Below the pieces are notes generated by a model. That model saw only the letters and a program-made list of their open reading frames with translations, was not told the origin of the DNA and made no database searches. 34,600 nucleotides of DNA from IMG/VR virus record IMGVR_UViG_3300042896_000399, positions 1 through 34,600 of that record, one strand, 5' to 3'. Source of the DNA: a virus. A program made the translations under genes and the position numbers. Below are positions 15,465 to 23,416 of the stretch, piece by piece. Position 1 is the stretch's first letter. Each line of letters opens with the position of its first letter.

Positions 15465-17411
15465 ATGGCACAAGAAGAAGAAAGAGTAAAGATTATATTT
15501 GACACGAACGCAAAACAGGCTGCAAGTGATACAAATAAACTAGGTGCGTCAATTGACAATGCCACGAATGCCACGAACGAAAATAACGATGCGGTAAGTC
15601 AAGGTAATGCAGCTTATAAAACTTTCAAAGCGCAATTGCGTGAAGCTAACCAAGAACTTCAAAAACAAATACAACTTACTGGAGAAAGTTCTACAGAAAC
15701 TATTAAGGCAGCCAAAGCAGTAGCGGAATTAAAAGACCAGATGGGCTTTGCTTCTGATTTAGCAGATAGCTTCAATCCAGACCAGAAAATGAAAGCGTTA
15801 GGAGCTGCAACACGTGTAGCTGCTACAGGCGTTCAAGGTATTACCGCTGGAATGGCATTATTTGGCGATCAGTCTGAAGATACTCAAAAAGCATTGTTAA
15901 AAGTACAGGCTGCCATGGCTTTTTCAGATGCAATAAGTGGACTTTCTGATTTAGGCGATCAGTTTGCTTTGCTTAAAAATATTGTTCAAGATTCATACAC
16001 GAAAATAGTTGCAGCAAAAAGAGCTGATATACTTGTGACTACACAGGCTACAGTTGCTCAAAGATTATTAAATTTAGTTGCAAATTCAAATCCTTATATA
16101 CTTTTAGCCTCAGCAGTTGCTGCGGTTGGAATAGCTACTTATGCATGGATAAAAGCCAGTAAAGAAGCTGATAAGGAACTTGCAAAAACTACGCTTTCAG
16201 TTAACAGGAATAAAATTGAAACGGATGCATTAAAAAAATCAATTGATGAAAGCGCAAAAAGTGCGAGTGAATCAAACAGCATTGAAATATTAAGGGCTAG
16301 AGCATTTGGAGCGACTGACAAAGAAATTCAGAAATTAATAAAAAGCCAAAAAGAATTAGCAGTTGCTACTTCTGGAACGCAAGCGAAAGAAGCTTACAAC
16401 AATTTATTGAAAGCCAGACAATCGTTATCCGATGCGATAAAATCAGAGGATAAAGATTTGATTGAAACGGCAAAACAAACGCAATCAGATGCACAATCAT
16501 TATATGAAGCGTCAAATGAGTCATACAATAGCGCAATTATTGCAGATGTAGAAAACACTCTTAACGCTAGAATTGAATTAAACAATAAAACTAAAGAAGC
16601 TAATCAGAAAGCGTCTGACGATGCCGAACAAAGAAACGCAAAAGCCAAAGAAAAAAGAGACCGAGAGCGAGAAGAAGAAAAGAAGCGACGTGAAGAAGAT
16701 ACGGCTGCATTAAATCAGTTTCAAATTGATAGTTATAATGCTGAATTAGCTAATAAAATCCTTCAAGATGAACAGCAAATTGAAAGGTTAAACAATATTA
16801 CGGCACAAGTTGAAAAGATTGAAGAAGATTCTGCAAATAGGAGGATTGAGATAGAGCAAAAAATGGCAGACCAAAAGGCAACCATACAAGAAGGTCAATT
16901 AAATTTAGCAGATGCAGCTGTAGGATTCCTTTCTAGGATTGCAGGAAAAAATAAAACACTTCAAAAAGCTGCTATTATCGCAGAAAGTGCGTTAGGAATT
17001 GGAAAATCTGTTATTGCTACGAATGCATCAAATGTAGCGGCAACGGCAGAAGGTGCAGCATTAGCGATTCCAACCGGTGGAGCATCGGTAGCAGCAGCAG
17101 CCGGATTAGTTACAACAAACTATGTTGCTTTAGGTTTGGGAGTAGCCGGAAACATCGCAGCAACCGCAAAAGCATTACAAGCATTGGGCGGAGGTTCCGC
17201 TCCAAGTGCCGGCGGAGTTTCGGGCGGTGGCGTTAGAGGTTCAGCACCTCCAGCAGTAGCATTCAACAACACCGCAGAAAATCAAATCGGTCAATCAGTA
17301 GCTAAAACTCAAAGCGATCAACCACCTTTAAAAGTGTACGTTTCCGAAAGCGATATTTCTGATGCTCAAAATAATGTTAAAGTATTAGTAAATAAGAATG
17401 TTTTTCCGTAG
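15465..17411 (+). CDS. Tail tape measure protein
   Basis: This 648-residue protein is mostly helix. It has a coiled-coil N-terminal half (NAAYKTFKAQLREANQELQK), a hydrophobic stretch near 210-228 (NPYILLASAVAAVGIATYAW), a highly charged coiled coil near 390-480 (repeating EKRDREREEEKKRREED), and an Ala/Gly-rich hydrophobic C-terminal region near 505-600. This is the standard tape-measure layout. At about 1.5 angstroms per residue it would imply a tail near 100 nm. It is followed by a terminator, ending the tail operon. Confidence 0.85.
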   Translation: MAQEEERVKIIFDTNAKQAASDTNKLGASIDNATNATNENNDAVSQGNAAYKTFKAQLREANQELQKQIQLTGESSTETIKAAKAVAELKDQMGFASDLADSFNPDQKMKALGAATRVAATGVQGITAGMALFGDQSEDTQKALLKVQAAMAFSDAISGLSDLGDQFALLKNIVQDSYTKIVAAKRADILVTTQATVAQRLLNLVANSNPYILLASAVAAVGIATYAWIKASKEADKELAKTTLSVNRNKIETDALKKSIDESAKSASESNSIEILRARAFGATDKEIQKLIKSQKELAVATSGTQAKEAYNNLLKARQSLSDAIKSEDKDLIETAKQTQSDAQSLYEASNESYNSAIIADVENTLNARIELNNKTKEANQKASDDAEQRNAKAKEKRDREREEEKKRREEDTAALNQFQIDSYNAELANKILQDEQQIERLNNITAQVEKIEEDSANRRIEIEQKMADQKATIQEGQLNLADAAVGFLSRIAGKNKTLQKAAIIAESALGIGKSVIATNASNVAATAEGAALAIPTGGASVAAAAGLVTTNYVALGLGVAGNIAATAKALQALGGGSAPSAGGVSGGGVRGSAPPAVAFNNTAENQIGQSVAKTQSDQPPLKVYVSESDISDAQNNVKVLVNKNVFP

Positions 17412-17478
17412 GTTTGTAGAGTCCAAAACCAATGATTGATGTTAAACGTATAAAGTCGTACGTACTAATAAAAACCTA

Positions 17479-17505
17479 AAGCACCTTTAATCGGGTGCTT
17501 TTTTA
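17479..17505 (+). terminator. Intrinsic terminator after tape measure gene
   Basis: AAGCACC (17479-17485) pairs with GGTGCTT (17494-17500) around an 8-nt loop, followed by T to about 17505. Confidence 0.8.
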
Positions 17506-17579
17506 ATACAACAAAATCAACAAAACCGTCTCAAATGTTAAAGTTTACAAATAAAATGAAGATACTTGTATAAAATGTA

Positions 17580-17609
17580 TTGTTTTTACTTGTATGCGTT
17601 GTATATTTG
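17580..17609 (+). promoter_or_regulatory. Bacteroidota promoter for the small-gene cluster
   Basis: A TTG at 17580-17582 is separated by 19 bases from TATATTTG at 17602-17609, a good -33/-7 pair. Transcription would start near 17616, giving a leader of about 45 bases before the ATG at 17661. It lies after a terminator, so the small genes have their own control. Confidence 0.7.
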
Positions 17610-17660
17610 TACAAGAGTTAAGGAAGTGATTTACACGGCAAACTCAAAAACCAAATTACT

Positions 17661-17933
17661 ATGACAAATTCAATTAAAAATATCGTTTCAGAATCTATCT
17701 TTCAAGCAAGATGTGAAGCTAGTTCAGTTGATAGAGCTATGACTTTAGCTGATGTAAAAGCTGAAATTGCTATAATTGTCGATACAATTACTTTTAACAC
17801 GGTAGTTGCTAAAAATATGTTTATGGGTTTCATTGAAACTGAATTACAAAAAGTTGCAACTCCTTTGTATCCCGCAAAAATGCAAATGGATCAAAACGGA
17901 AACTATACGTCCAACTCTAAACTTTGGGCGTAA
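17661..17933 (+). CDS. Hypothetical protein, 90 aa
   Basis: This is the first gene after the promoter at 17580-17609. It has helical segments (VDRAMTLADVKAEIAIIVDT) and a polar tail rich in Asn, Gln and Ser, with no membrane helix, metal site or known domain. It overlaps the next gene by one base (TAATG). It is probably an accessory or host-takeover protein, judged only by its position in a cluster of small genes. Confidence 0.6.
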   Translation: MTNSIKNIVSESIFQARCEASSVDRAMTLADVKAEIAIIVDTITFNTVVAKNMFMGFIETELQKVATPLYPAKMQMDQNGNYTSNSKLWA

Positions 17934-18085
17934 TGGAGTACGCTATAGAAGTCTTAGAAAAAGAAATTTATTTAATTGAAAAATGTTTATCAGATTGGGA
18001 ATTAAACCAATATAGAGAAGCAAGGATTCAAAGAGAAATTAAATTAAATCAGTTAAAACAAGCTGTTAGAGAATTGAAATTATGA
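17933..18085 (+). CDS. Small coiled-coil protein, 50 aa
   Basis: The ATG shares an A with the previous stop (TAATG), and its stop overlaps the next ATG (ATGA). Nearly the whole protein is one charged helix (EVLEKEIYLIEKCL then REARIQREIKLNQLKQAVRE), suggesting a coiled coil or dimeric adaptor. Function unknown. Confidence 0.6.
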   Translation: MEYAIEVLEKEIYLIEKCLSDWELNQYREARIQREIKLNQLKQAVRELKL

Positions 18086-18279
18086 GCCAAGAAGAAAAAT
18101 TAGATAAATTTGAAAAATTAGTAAGTGATACACCTTCTAATTTTATTCAAAAACTAAATGAATATAGAGCAAAAAAAACAGAAACAACTAAAGAGTTTAA
18201 TTGCTTTAATGTAACATTTTCAGACAACCCTAAAAGATGTATAATACAATGCGAATTATGTAAACCTAAAAACATATAA
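18082..18279 (+). CDS. Hypothetical protein with C-terminal cysteines, 65 aa
   Basis: The protein has a charged helical N-terminus (EEKLDKFEKLV) and, near the end, RCIIQCELCKPK. Its C-x4-C-x2-C spacing could bind metal, though no fourth ligand is clear. It is translationally coupled to the gene before it. No family recognised. Confidence 0.6.
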   Translation: MSQEEKLDKFEKLVSDTPSNFIQKLNEYRAKKTETTKEFNCFNVTFSDNPKRCIIQCELCKPKNI

Positions 18280-18282
18280 GAA

Positions 18283-18450
18283 ATGAATAGACAATCAATA
18301 ATAGTATTTATTCAAGGCGAACGAGTCGAAACCTACGGGAACTTAAAAAAGTGTTGTGAACTTGAAAACCTACCTTATCACACATTAGCAAGGTTAAAGT
18401 TTCCAATAGTTTACAAAGATATTACAATACATAAAACAGAATTTAAATAG
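18283..18450 (+). CDS. Small conserved protein, 55 aa
   Basis: The ATG lies three bases after the previous stop. The sequence pattern VETYGNLKKCCELENLPYHT followed by LKFPIVYKDITIHK resembles small phage proteins I recall from flavobacterial phages, with a helix-turn-helix-like first part (LKKCCELENLPYHTLARLK). A DNA-binding role is possible but unproven. Confidence 0.6.
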   Translation: MNRQSIIVFIQGERVETYGNLKKCCELENLPYHTLARLKFPIVYKDITIHKTEFK

Positions 18451-18496
18451 TCTACAACAACACAACTACTATTTTTAACCCTATCATTAAAATATT

Positions 18497-18637
18497 ATGG
18501 AAATAAACCAAGAGCAAATAAAAATAATGTTAGAAGTATTTGAGGAATATAACGAAATGCTATATACTTTGTCTAAAGGTACAATGATGACGGAAGAATT
18601 TGAACTGTATGAATTGTTAAAAGAAAAAATAAAATAA
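18497..18637 (+). CDS. Small acidic hypothetical protein, 46 aa
   Basis: The frame starts at ATG 18497 and ends at TAA 18635-18637. It is nearly all helix and acidic (EVFEEYNEMLY, TEEFELYELLKEK). No domain recognised. It lies last in the small-gene cluster, 46 bases after the previous stop. Confidence 0.5.
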   Translation: MEINQEQIKIMLEVFEEYNEMLYTLSKGTMMTEEFELYELLKEKIK

Positions 18638-18670
18638 TTAACAAAATGCAAATATTAAACAAATAATAAC

Positions 18671-18678
18671 TATATTTG
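18671..18678 (+). promoter_or_regulatory. Putative promoter (-7 TATATTTG) before the head operon
   Basis: TATATTTG matches the Bacteroidota -7 element perfectly, but no TTG was found at the -33 spacing. The downstream transcript would begin near 18685 and carry the conserved hairpin at its 5' end. Confidence 0.5.
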
Positions 18679-18684
18679 TTTTCA

Positions 18685-18784
18685 GTAAATCGTGTGAAGT
18701 TGCACGAAACAAAAATTTAGCCATTTTGAAAATTAAACTAAAAGAACTAAAAAGCCTACTTGCTTAATTGCGAGTAGGTTTTTT
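18685..18784 (+). ncRNA. Candidate leader or small RNA: conserved hairpin copy B plus terminator
   Basis: The hairpin TCGTGTGAAGTTGCACGA (18690-18707) is the partner of 12042-12059. About 45 bases later, AGCCTACTTGC (18753-18763) pairs with GCGAGTAGGTT (18770-18780), followed by T to 18784, a strong intrinsic terminator. With the promoter at 18671 this encodes a transcript of about 100 nt. Read-through would feed the Acb2 and capsid genes, so it could also be an attenuated leader. Confidence 0.5.
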
Positions 18785-18808
18785 GTGTTTAATCAAATAA
18801 AAGAAAAC

Positions 18809-19024
18809 ATGTCAGACAAAGTAATTACACTAGGACAAAAAAGAGTACAAAGAAGTTTTAACCCTTCTGCAAATCCAGTAATTGAAGAAATAAAAGAATC
18901 TTATGCTTTGTTAATTGATAAAATTGATGGCTTAAAAAACCAGTCAAATGGTCGTGAAATTTCTATTGCTCAAACAGAGCTTGAAACTTCATGCATGTAC
19001 GCTGTAAAAAGTTTGTTTGTATAA
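18809..19024 (+). CDS. Probable Acb2-type anti-CBASS cyclic-nucleotide sponge
   Basis: This 71-residue protein starts at ATG 18809. The pattern GQKRVQRSFNPSANPVIEEIK followed by AQTELETSCMYAVKSLF matches what I recall of the Acb2/Tad1-hairpin family (earlier DUF7681): an N-terminal 'RV-FNPS' or 'GYR' strand, an IK helix, and an 'A-T-LE-M-AVK' helix. Acb2 proteins form hexamers that bind the cyclic di- and trinucleotides made by host CBASS (and related) defences, so effectors are not activated. Such genes are often near capsid genes. Its stop overlaps the protease start (TAATG). The family call is from pattern recognition, not a search. Confidence 0.7.
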   Translation: MSDKVITLGQKRVQRSFNPSANPVIEEIKESYALLIDKIDGLKNQSNGREISIAQTELETSCMYAVKSLFV

Positions 19025-19935
19025 TGAAAAAATACGAATTAAAATACACGAAAGGTGAAGATGGAGTTTTCTGTATGTCAACAGTTGAAAATCCAGCGAC
19101 AAAAACTCAATTGGTAATGTTTGACGATGAGTTTAAAAAAATGGAGTTTCAAGATGATGAAAAGCGTGTGATTTATTCAGTTGCAATGCGTCCAAATATG
19201 TTGATTCCAAGAAAAGATATAAACGGAGAGCCTGCAATGGTTTTTTACTCAGAAGAAACTGTAAACGATTTACAGCAAAATTTCTTCAAGAACAACAGTC
19301 ACAACGGGGCAACCATTAACCATGACAAAAACGTACGTAAAGATATGTATGCTTTTGAAAGTTGGATAGTTCAAGACCCAGAAAAAGACAAAGCGGCTTC
19401 ATTAGGGTTGCAAGTTGAAAAAGGGGATTGGGTTTTGGGTCAAAAAATTGATAACCCAGAAATTTGGAATAAAGTAAAAAAAGGAGAACTAACAGGTTTT
19501 TCAATCGAAGCATATTTAGAACCAGTATTAACAACAAAAGAAATAGAAATGACAAAAGAAGAAGTAGACGCAAGAATCAAAGCAGTTATTGAAATGACAG
19601 CCGAAGAGGACGCGAAGAAAAAAGCTGATGAAGAAGCGGCAGCAGCAGCCGAAGCCGAAAAGGTAAAAATGGAAGGTGAAGGAACTCCACCACCAGCAGA
19701 TGATTTGCAAAAGAAAGTTGACGAATTGACAGCCGAAAATTTAGCGTTAAAAGCAAAGCTTGCAGAATACGAAGTGAAAGAAGTTCAGATGTCTGCCGAA
19801 ATTGTAGCAGCTAAAAAAGTAGCGGTTGAAATGGGTGCAGAACTTGCAAAGGGAATTAAACCAAATGCTGGTCCACAAAAAGCATATCATGAAATGAGCA
19901 ATTTTGAAAAAACGCAATTTAACAAAACTAAGTAA
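19024..19935 (+). CDS. XkdF-like prohead protease fused to a scaffold-like coiled coil
   Basis: The ATG at 19024 overlaps the previous stop; a longer frame from 18991 is less likely. Residues 1-170 show the XkdF-type serine protease pattern: HNGATINHD (H100), YAFESWIVQDP (112-119), KGDWVLGQKI and GELTGFSIEAYL (S160). Residues about 176-290 form a charged, Ala/Glu/Lys-rich coiled coil, like a scaffold. Protease and scaffold thus appear combined in one protein of 303 residues. It would guide capsid assembly and then be cleaved (family knowledge). It lies directly before the capsid gene block. Confidence 0.8.
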   Translation: MKKYELKYTKGEDGVFCMSTVENPATKTQLVMFDDEFKKMEFQDDEKRVIYSVAMRPNMLIPRKDINGEPAMVFYSEETVNDLQQNFFKNNSHNGATINHDKNVRKDMYAFESWIVQDPEKDKAASLGLQVEKGDWVLGQKIDNPEIWNKVKKGELTGFSIEAYLEPVLTTKEIEMTKEEVDARIKAVIEMTAEEDAKKKADEEAAAAAEAEKVKMEGEGTPPPADDLQKKVDELTAENLALKAKLAEYEVKEVQMSAEIVAAKKVAVEMGAELAKGIKPNAGPQKAYHEMSNFEKTQFNKTK

Positions 19936-19937
19936 AA

Positions 19938-20201
19938 ATGACAGACGTAGAAAAAGCCGAAAAATTGGCAGAAATAACAAAAGAAGCTGCTAAGGTTATC
20001 AAAGATAGAAAAGCCGCAGAAATCAAAGCAGGTTTTTTAAATCCATTTGGAGAAAAAACAACGTACCCAGAATTTTTGGAAGACGTAAAAAAATCAAAAG
20101 TTTCGGTAGCGGAATATTGCGAGGGCAAAATTTCAGCAGAGGAATTGGCTTGGTTAGAATTGGAACTTGAACACTATAACAATAACACCAAAAAAGACTA
20201 A
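19938..20201 (+). CDS. Conserved small head-module protein, 87 aa
   Basis: The ATG lies two bases after the protease stop. Motifs are NPFGEKTTYPEFLEDVKKS and ISAEELAWLELELEHY. I recall similar small proteins beside capsid genes of Bacteroidota phages. It is helical and charged, possibly a decoration or assembly factor. Function unknown. Confidence 0.65.
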   Translation: MTDVEKAEKLAEITKEAAKVIKDRKAAEIKAGFLNPFGEKTTYPEFLEDVKKSKVSVAEYCEGKISAEELAWLELELEHYNNNTKKD

Positions 20202-20204
20202 GCA

Positions 20205-21251
20205 ATGGCAGGAGTAACTTTTTCAGGGACTAAACTCCCACAAACGCAATTGGATGAGATCCAAAGCGAAATTTATGCAGACTGGGGGACTTTCAGAGAG
20301 AGAGATATCTTCATCTCTGAAAACCACAAGTCAGGCACAGAAGTTTACGAAAGTAAAGTAACCGTTAATATGAAAGCGGCGAGTTCCGCAGCAGTTACAG
20401 CAGATGGAACAGCAACATATCAAGTGGATAGATCACCCGTAACAAACAAAAGAATTGAATTTTCAGACGTTGTTGATGAAGCTACTTTGCTTGATACTCG
20501 TTTTGAGAAATCAATGGCGGCAGGTGCTTTTAATTTAGTTTCAAGCGAGTTTGATAACAAAGTGTTGCAATTCATTACACCTGCAATTTCTGCAACAATG
20601 GAGAGTGCTCTTTGGGATGGAGCAACAGCAGCACAAAAAACAGCTATCGCGGCTTTGACTCCGGGAGCAGGTCAAGGATCTATTTCGGCAGGTGCACAAA
20701 CTTTAGTTGCGGCAATGCCTGTTTATTTGTTTGATTCTTTACCATCAACTATTTTGTATAACGCTTCACAATCTAAAGCAACACCGGGAGCAGGATTAGG
20801 GGATTATAAAAAAGTATTGACTATTGCAGCGATCACAAGCGCAACAATTGCAGCAGAATATGCCAAATTATACGCAACAATTGCGCCTGTAGTTCTTGCG
20901 GATCCTGCAAATCCACCAGTTATTTACGCACCATTGGCACACCGTCAATTGATGAGAACCGCAAACAACAGCGTTGGAGCAGCATCAAACAAAAACTTTG
21001 ATTTTGCAGATAACACTTTGCAATCAAAAGTTTACTTTCAAGGAATTGAAGTAAAATTCAAGCCTTTAGTTGGGTTTATGGTTTGTGCAGATCCACGTTA
21101 TTTGAAATTGTTAATGGATTTAATGAGTGATTTATCAACATTAAATACTGGTCCAGTAGCAAACGGAGCGCAACAAATGTGGTACAAAAACATCCAAAGT
21201 TTAACCACTTGGGTTACTAACCAAAGATATATAACTCTTTACGGAGGATAG
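20205..21251 (+). CDS. Major capsid protein
   Basis: This 348-residue protein follows the protease/scaffold and has a moderately Ala-rich, Lys-poor composition. It contains an N-terminal arm (QTQLDEIQSEIYADWGTFRERD), a loop-rich region (KVTVNMKAASSAAVTADGT), a long middle domain, and a final strand WVTNQRYITLYGG. This is consistent with an HK97-fold capsid protein. Identification is mainly by gene order and size. It starts three bases after the previous stop, with a purine-rich upstream stretch. Confidence 0.78.
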   Translation: MAGVTFSGTKLPQTQLDEIQSEIYADWGTFRERDIFISENHKSGTEVYESKVTVNMKAASSAAVTADGTATYQVDRSPVTNKRIEFSDVVDEATLLDTRFEKSMAAGAFNLVSSEFDNKVLQFITPAISATMESALWDGATAAQKTAIAALTPGAGQGSISAGAQTLVAAMPVYLFDSLPSTILYNASQSKATPGAGLGDYKKVLTIAAITSATIAAEYAKLYATIAPVVLADPANPPVIYAPLAHRQLMRTANNSVGAASNKNFDFADNTLQSKVYFQGIEVKFKPLVGFMVCADPRYLKLLMDLMSDLSTLNTGPVANGAQQMWYKNIQSLTTWVTNQRYITLYGG

Positions 21252-21255
21252 TATT

Positions 21256-21768
21256 ATGGGACTAACTAAATCAAGACCTTTAAGCCGAAAAGCCCCTATG
21301 AAAGGGGTTAAGGCTATTGGAATCGCCCCATATACACCGGGCGATTTAGTAACGAATACAAGCACGGGAGTATTAGAACTTCCTGCAAGTATGGGAGCAG
21401 CAACAATTGCAAGAGTTGAAGTAAAAGCAACTGGAAACAATATTGTTGAAACCGGAACATTTGATGAAGCAACACGAACTATAGAATATGTAGGGGTAAA
21501 TACCTTTTTCATTCCCGGTAATGATGATCCTTTGAGAACTGAAATTCAAACTTACGCAGGATTTTTAAAGACTATTTTTGTTGAAGATTATAACGGAAAA
21601 ATTTTCTGTTTAGGATCTCAAAATGGATGTGACGTAATGACATTGGTTACAGGCTCAGACAGTCAAGGTTGGACGGTGACAATTAACTCTAAGGAGTTAG
21701 ATGCAGCTTACGTTTTGACATCTACAGCGGTTACAGACTATACAGCGGCTTTGATGCCAATAGTATAA
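21256..21768 (+). CDS. Probable major tail (tube) protein
   Basis: This 170-residue, strand-rich protein follows the capsid gene after a GGAGGA sequence, a strong Shine-Dalgarno-like site by the standards of this genome. The pattern VKATGNNIVETGTF, a long loop, FLKTIFVEDYNGKIFCLGS, then SQGWTVTINSKELDAAYVL resembles tail tube proteins of Bacteroidota siphophages, which carry a 'v-vedyNGk-y-lG' strand pair and a final 'y-vt-n-kE' strand. A head decoration protein is the alternative. The downstream partial terminator fits high expression relative to the portal. Confidence 0.6.
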   Translation: MGLTKSRPLSRKAPMKGVKAIGIAPYTPGDLVTNTSTGVLELPASMGAATIARVEVKATGNNIVETGTFDEATRTIEYVGVNTFFIPGNDDPLRTEIQTYAGFLKTIFVEDYNGKIFCLGSQNGCDVMTLVTGSDSQGWTVTINSKELDAAYVLTSTAVTDYTAALMPIV

Positions 21769-21777
21769 AATAATAAC

Positions 21778-21803
21778 AACCCTCAGAAATGGGGGTTTAT
21801 TTT
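21778..21803 (+). terminator. Intrinsic terminator between tube and downstream genes
   Basis: AACCCTC (21778-21784) pairs with GGGGGTT (21791-21797, one G-T pair) around AGAAAT; TTATTTTT follows. It overlaps the first possible start of the next gene (21789), so the ATG at 21810 is preferred. It likely lowers expression of the portal relative to capsid. Confidence 0.7.
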
Positions 21804-21809
21804 TCTAAA

Positions 21810-22139
21810 ATGGACATTCTCAAAAAAAATACTTCACCAACATTTCAAATAGTTCCTAGAAAAACTTTAGATTCTTCAATGATTCTTGAATTTCAATTGA
21901 AAAATGAAATGAGCCAAGTTAAAGAAACTATTGCAGCAAGCATAATATTGCTTGAGAATGAAAATTACCAGATTAAAATGGATTCGTTCCCCATTGGAAA
22001 AATAGGCGATAAAATAGCTTATACATTAATCGATACGTTTGACAATGAGGTTATTTCATTAGGAAAGATTTTGATTGCAAGCGAAAACGAAAACATACAA
22101 GATTACTCTAAAAAAACAAACAATAAATTTTACAACTAA
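21810..22139 (+). CDS. Hypothetical head/tail-module protein, 109 aa
   Basis: The start is ATG 21810 because an earlier ATG at 21789 lies in the terminator stem. Strand-rich segments (FQIVPRKTL, ILEFQLKNEM, AYTLIDTFDNEVISL) and a charged tail suggest a small structural or connector protein. Its stop shares an A with the portal start (TAATG). No family recognised. Confidence 0.6.
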   Translation: MDILKKNTSPTFQIVPRKTLDSSMILEFQLKNEMSQVKETIAASIILLENENYQIKMDSFPIGKIGDKIAYTLIDTFDNEVISLGKILIASENENIQDYSKKTNNKFYN

Positions 22140-23416
22140 TGGCTAAAAGCATTTCACATTTTGAGTTTTCAGCCTACGAAACAGGCGTGACAAAGCCAGC
22201 AGTTGGAACAAAATATACCCTTAATGGAATTGACAACGGCAACTTCAAAAAGTATCAGGATTCATTTGATGACAGCCCGACCAATGCGTTTATAATTAAG
22301 ACAATTGTAAATTATATTGTAGGCGATGGATTGACCGACAAAAGCGGAAAAATCAAACCACATGACTATTTATCCAAAGCCGATTTAAGGTTAATTTGCC
22401 ATGACTTCAAACTTACTGGAAGTTCTTTCCCGCAGATTATAAACTTTCAAAACAAACCCGTTAAAATCAAACACACACCCGTCACTCGAGTGGGTTTGAA
22501 TATTAATATCGATCCGAGTTCTGATAATTATATGGAAGTTGACGGTTACTGGTATTGCTGGGACTATACAAGAAAATTACAATTCCCACCAAAATTTTAT
22601 CCAATGTTTGGTGACAGTCAAGGGATAGAGATTTTACATATTAAGCAATTATCAAGTGAGCCTTATTTCCCCTTTCCCGATTGGTTTTCTGGATTGAAAA
22701 GCGCAAAGATTGAAAGCGCATTAATCGACGATGCGGTTAATCATATTACACGTGGATTTCAAGGTAAAACCGTTATCAATGTGAATAACGGGAGCATGAT
22801 GTCGGAAGATGAAAAAGAAGAAGTCAAAAAACAAATAGCTGAAAATTGGACGGGAACTGAAAACTCCGACGGGGTTACAATCTCAATAAACGATTCGGCC
22901 GAAGAGGCGATAGTAGTTGATACAATCGAACCAAGAGGTAGAAATGAACAATTTGTTACCTATGATGAAACTGCAGAGATAAAACTAATGGCCGCGCATA
23001 GTGCAATGAATATTATATTTCAACGCCCCGGATCTTCGGGTTTTTCAAATAATGCAGATGAAATTGCAACGGCTACAGATTCATTGTATTTAGGAGTAAT
23101 AAACCCAATGCGTGAAATTATTCTAGATGCGTTAAATTTAGTTTTCAAAAAAATAGATCCAACGTGTGAAATTGATTTTGTAAATTTTGGACAAGAAAAT
23201 GCAATTGTAACGGATGCAGTAGTTGACGACACAACAGCATCAGCACAAGCTACACTTAAAGGAAGTGTAGGAGGGGTTCAGTCATTACTAGAAGTGCAAG
23301 CTTCATATGCAGCAGGGACAACGACTTATGAAAGCGCAATAGCTATTTTAGATTTAATTTTTGGATTCAATAGAGACCAAGCAATACGATTACTAGGAAA
23401 TCCAGAAAAAATATGA
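22139..23416 (+). CDS. Portal protein
   Basis: This 425-residue protein has a portal-type layout: an early helix with NAFIIKTIVNYIVGDGLTD, a clip-and-wing region with VTRVGLNINID and FYPMFGDSQGIEILHI, and SEDEKEEVKKQIAENWTG. The stem helix follows, NADEIATATDSLYLGVINPM, then REIILDALNLVFKKI. It would form the dodecameric DNA gate and docking site for terminase. It lies downstream of the capsid and probable tube genes, not between terminase and protease as in most siphophages. It overlaps both neighbours. Confidence 0.78.
   Translation: MAKSISHFEFSAYETGVTKPAVGTKYTLNGIDNGNFKKYQDSFDDSPTNAFIIKTIVNYIVGDGLTDKSGKIKPHDYLSKADLRLICHDFKLTGSSFPQIINFQNKPVKIKHTPVTRVGLNINIDPSSDNYMEVDGYWYCWDYTRKLQFPPKFYPMFGDSQGIEILHIKQLSSEPYFPFPDWFSGLKSAKIESALIDDAVNHITRGFQGKTVINVNNGSMMSEDEKEEVKKQIAENWTGTENSDGVTISINDSAEEAIVVDTIEPRGRNEQFVTYDETAEIKLMAAHSAMNIIFQRPGSSGFSNNADEIATATDSLYLGVINPMREIILDALNLVFKKIDPTCEIDFVNFGQENAIVTDAVVDDTTASAQATLKGSVGGVQSLLEVQASYAAGTTTYESAIAILDLIFGFNRDQAIRLLGNPEKI

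Noticed and set aside
21789-21809. Start of the 109-residue protein at ATG 21789
   Set aside because: This ATG is within the 3' arm of a terminator hairpin; the in-frame ATG at 21810 is free.
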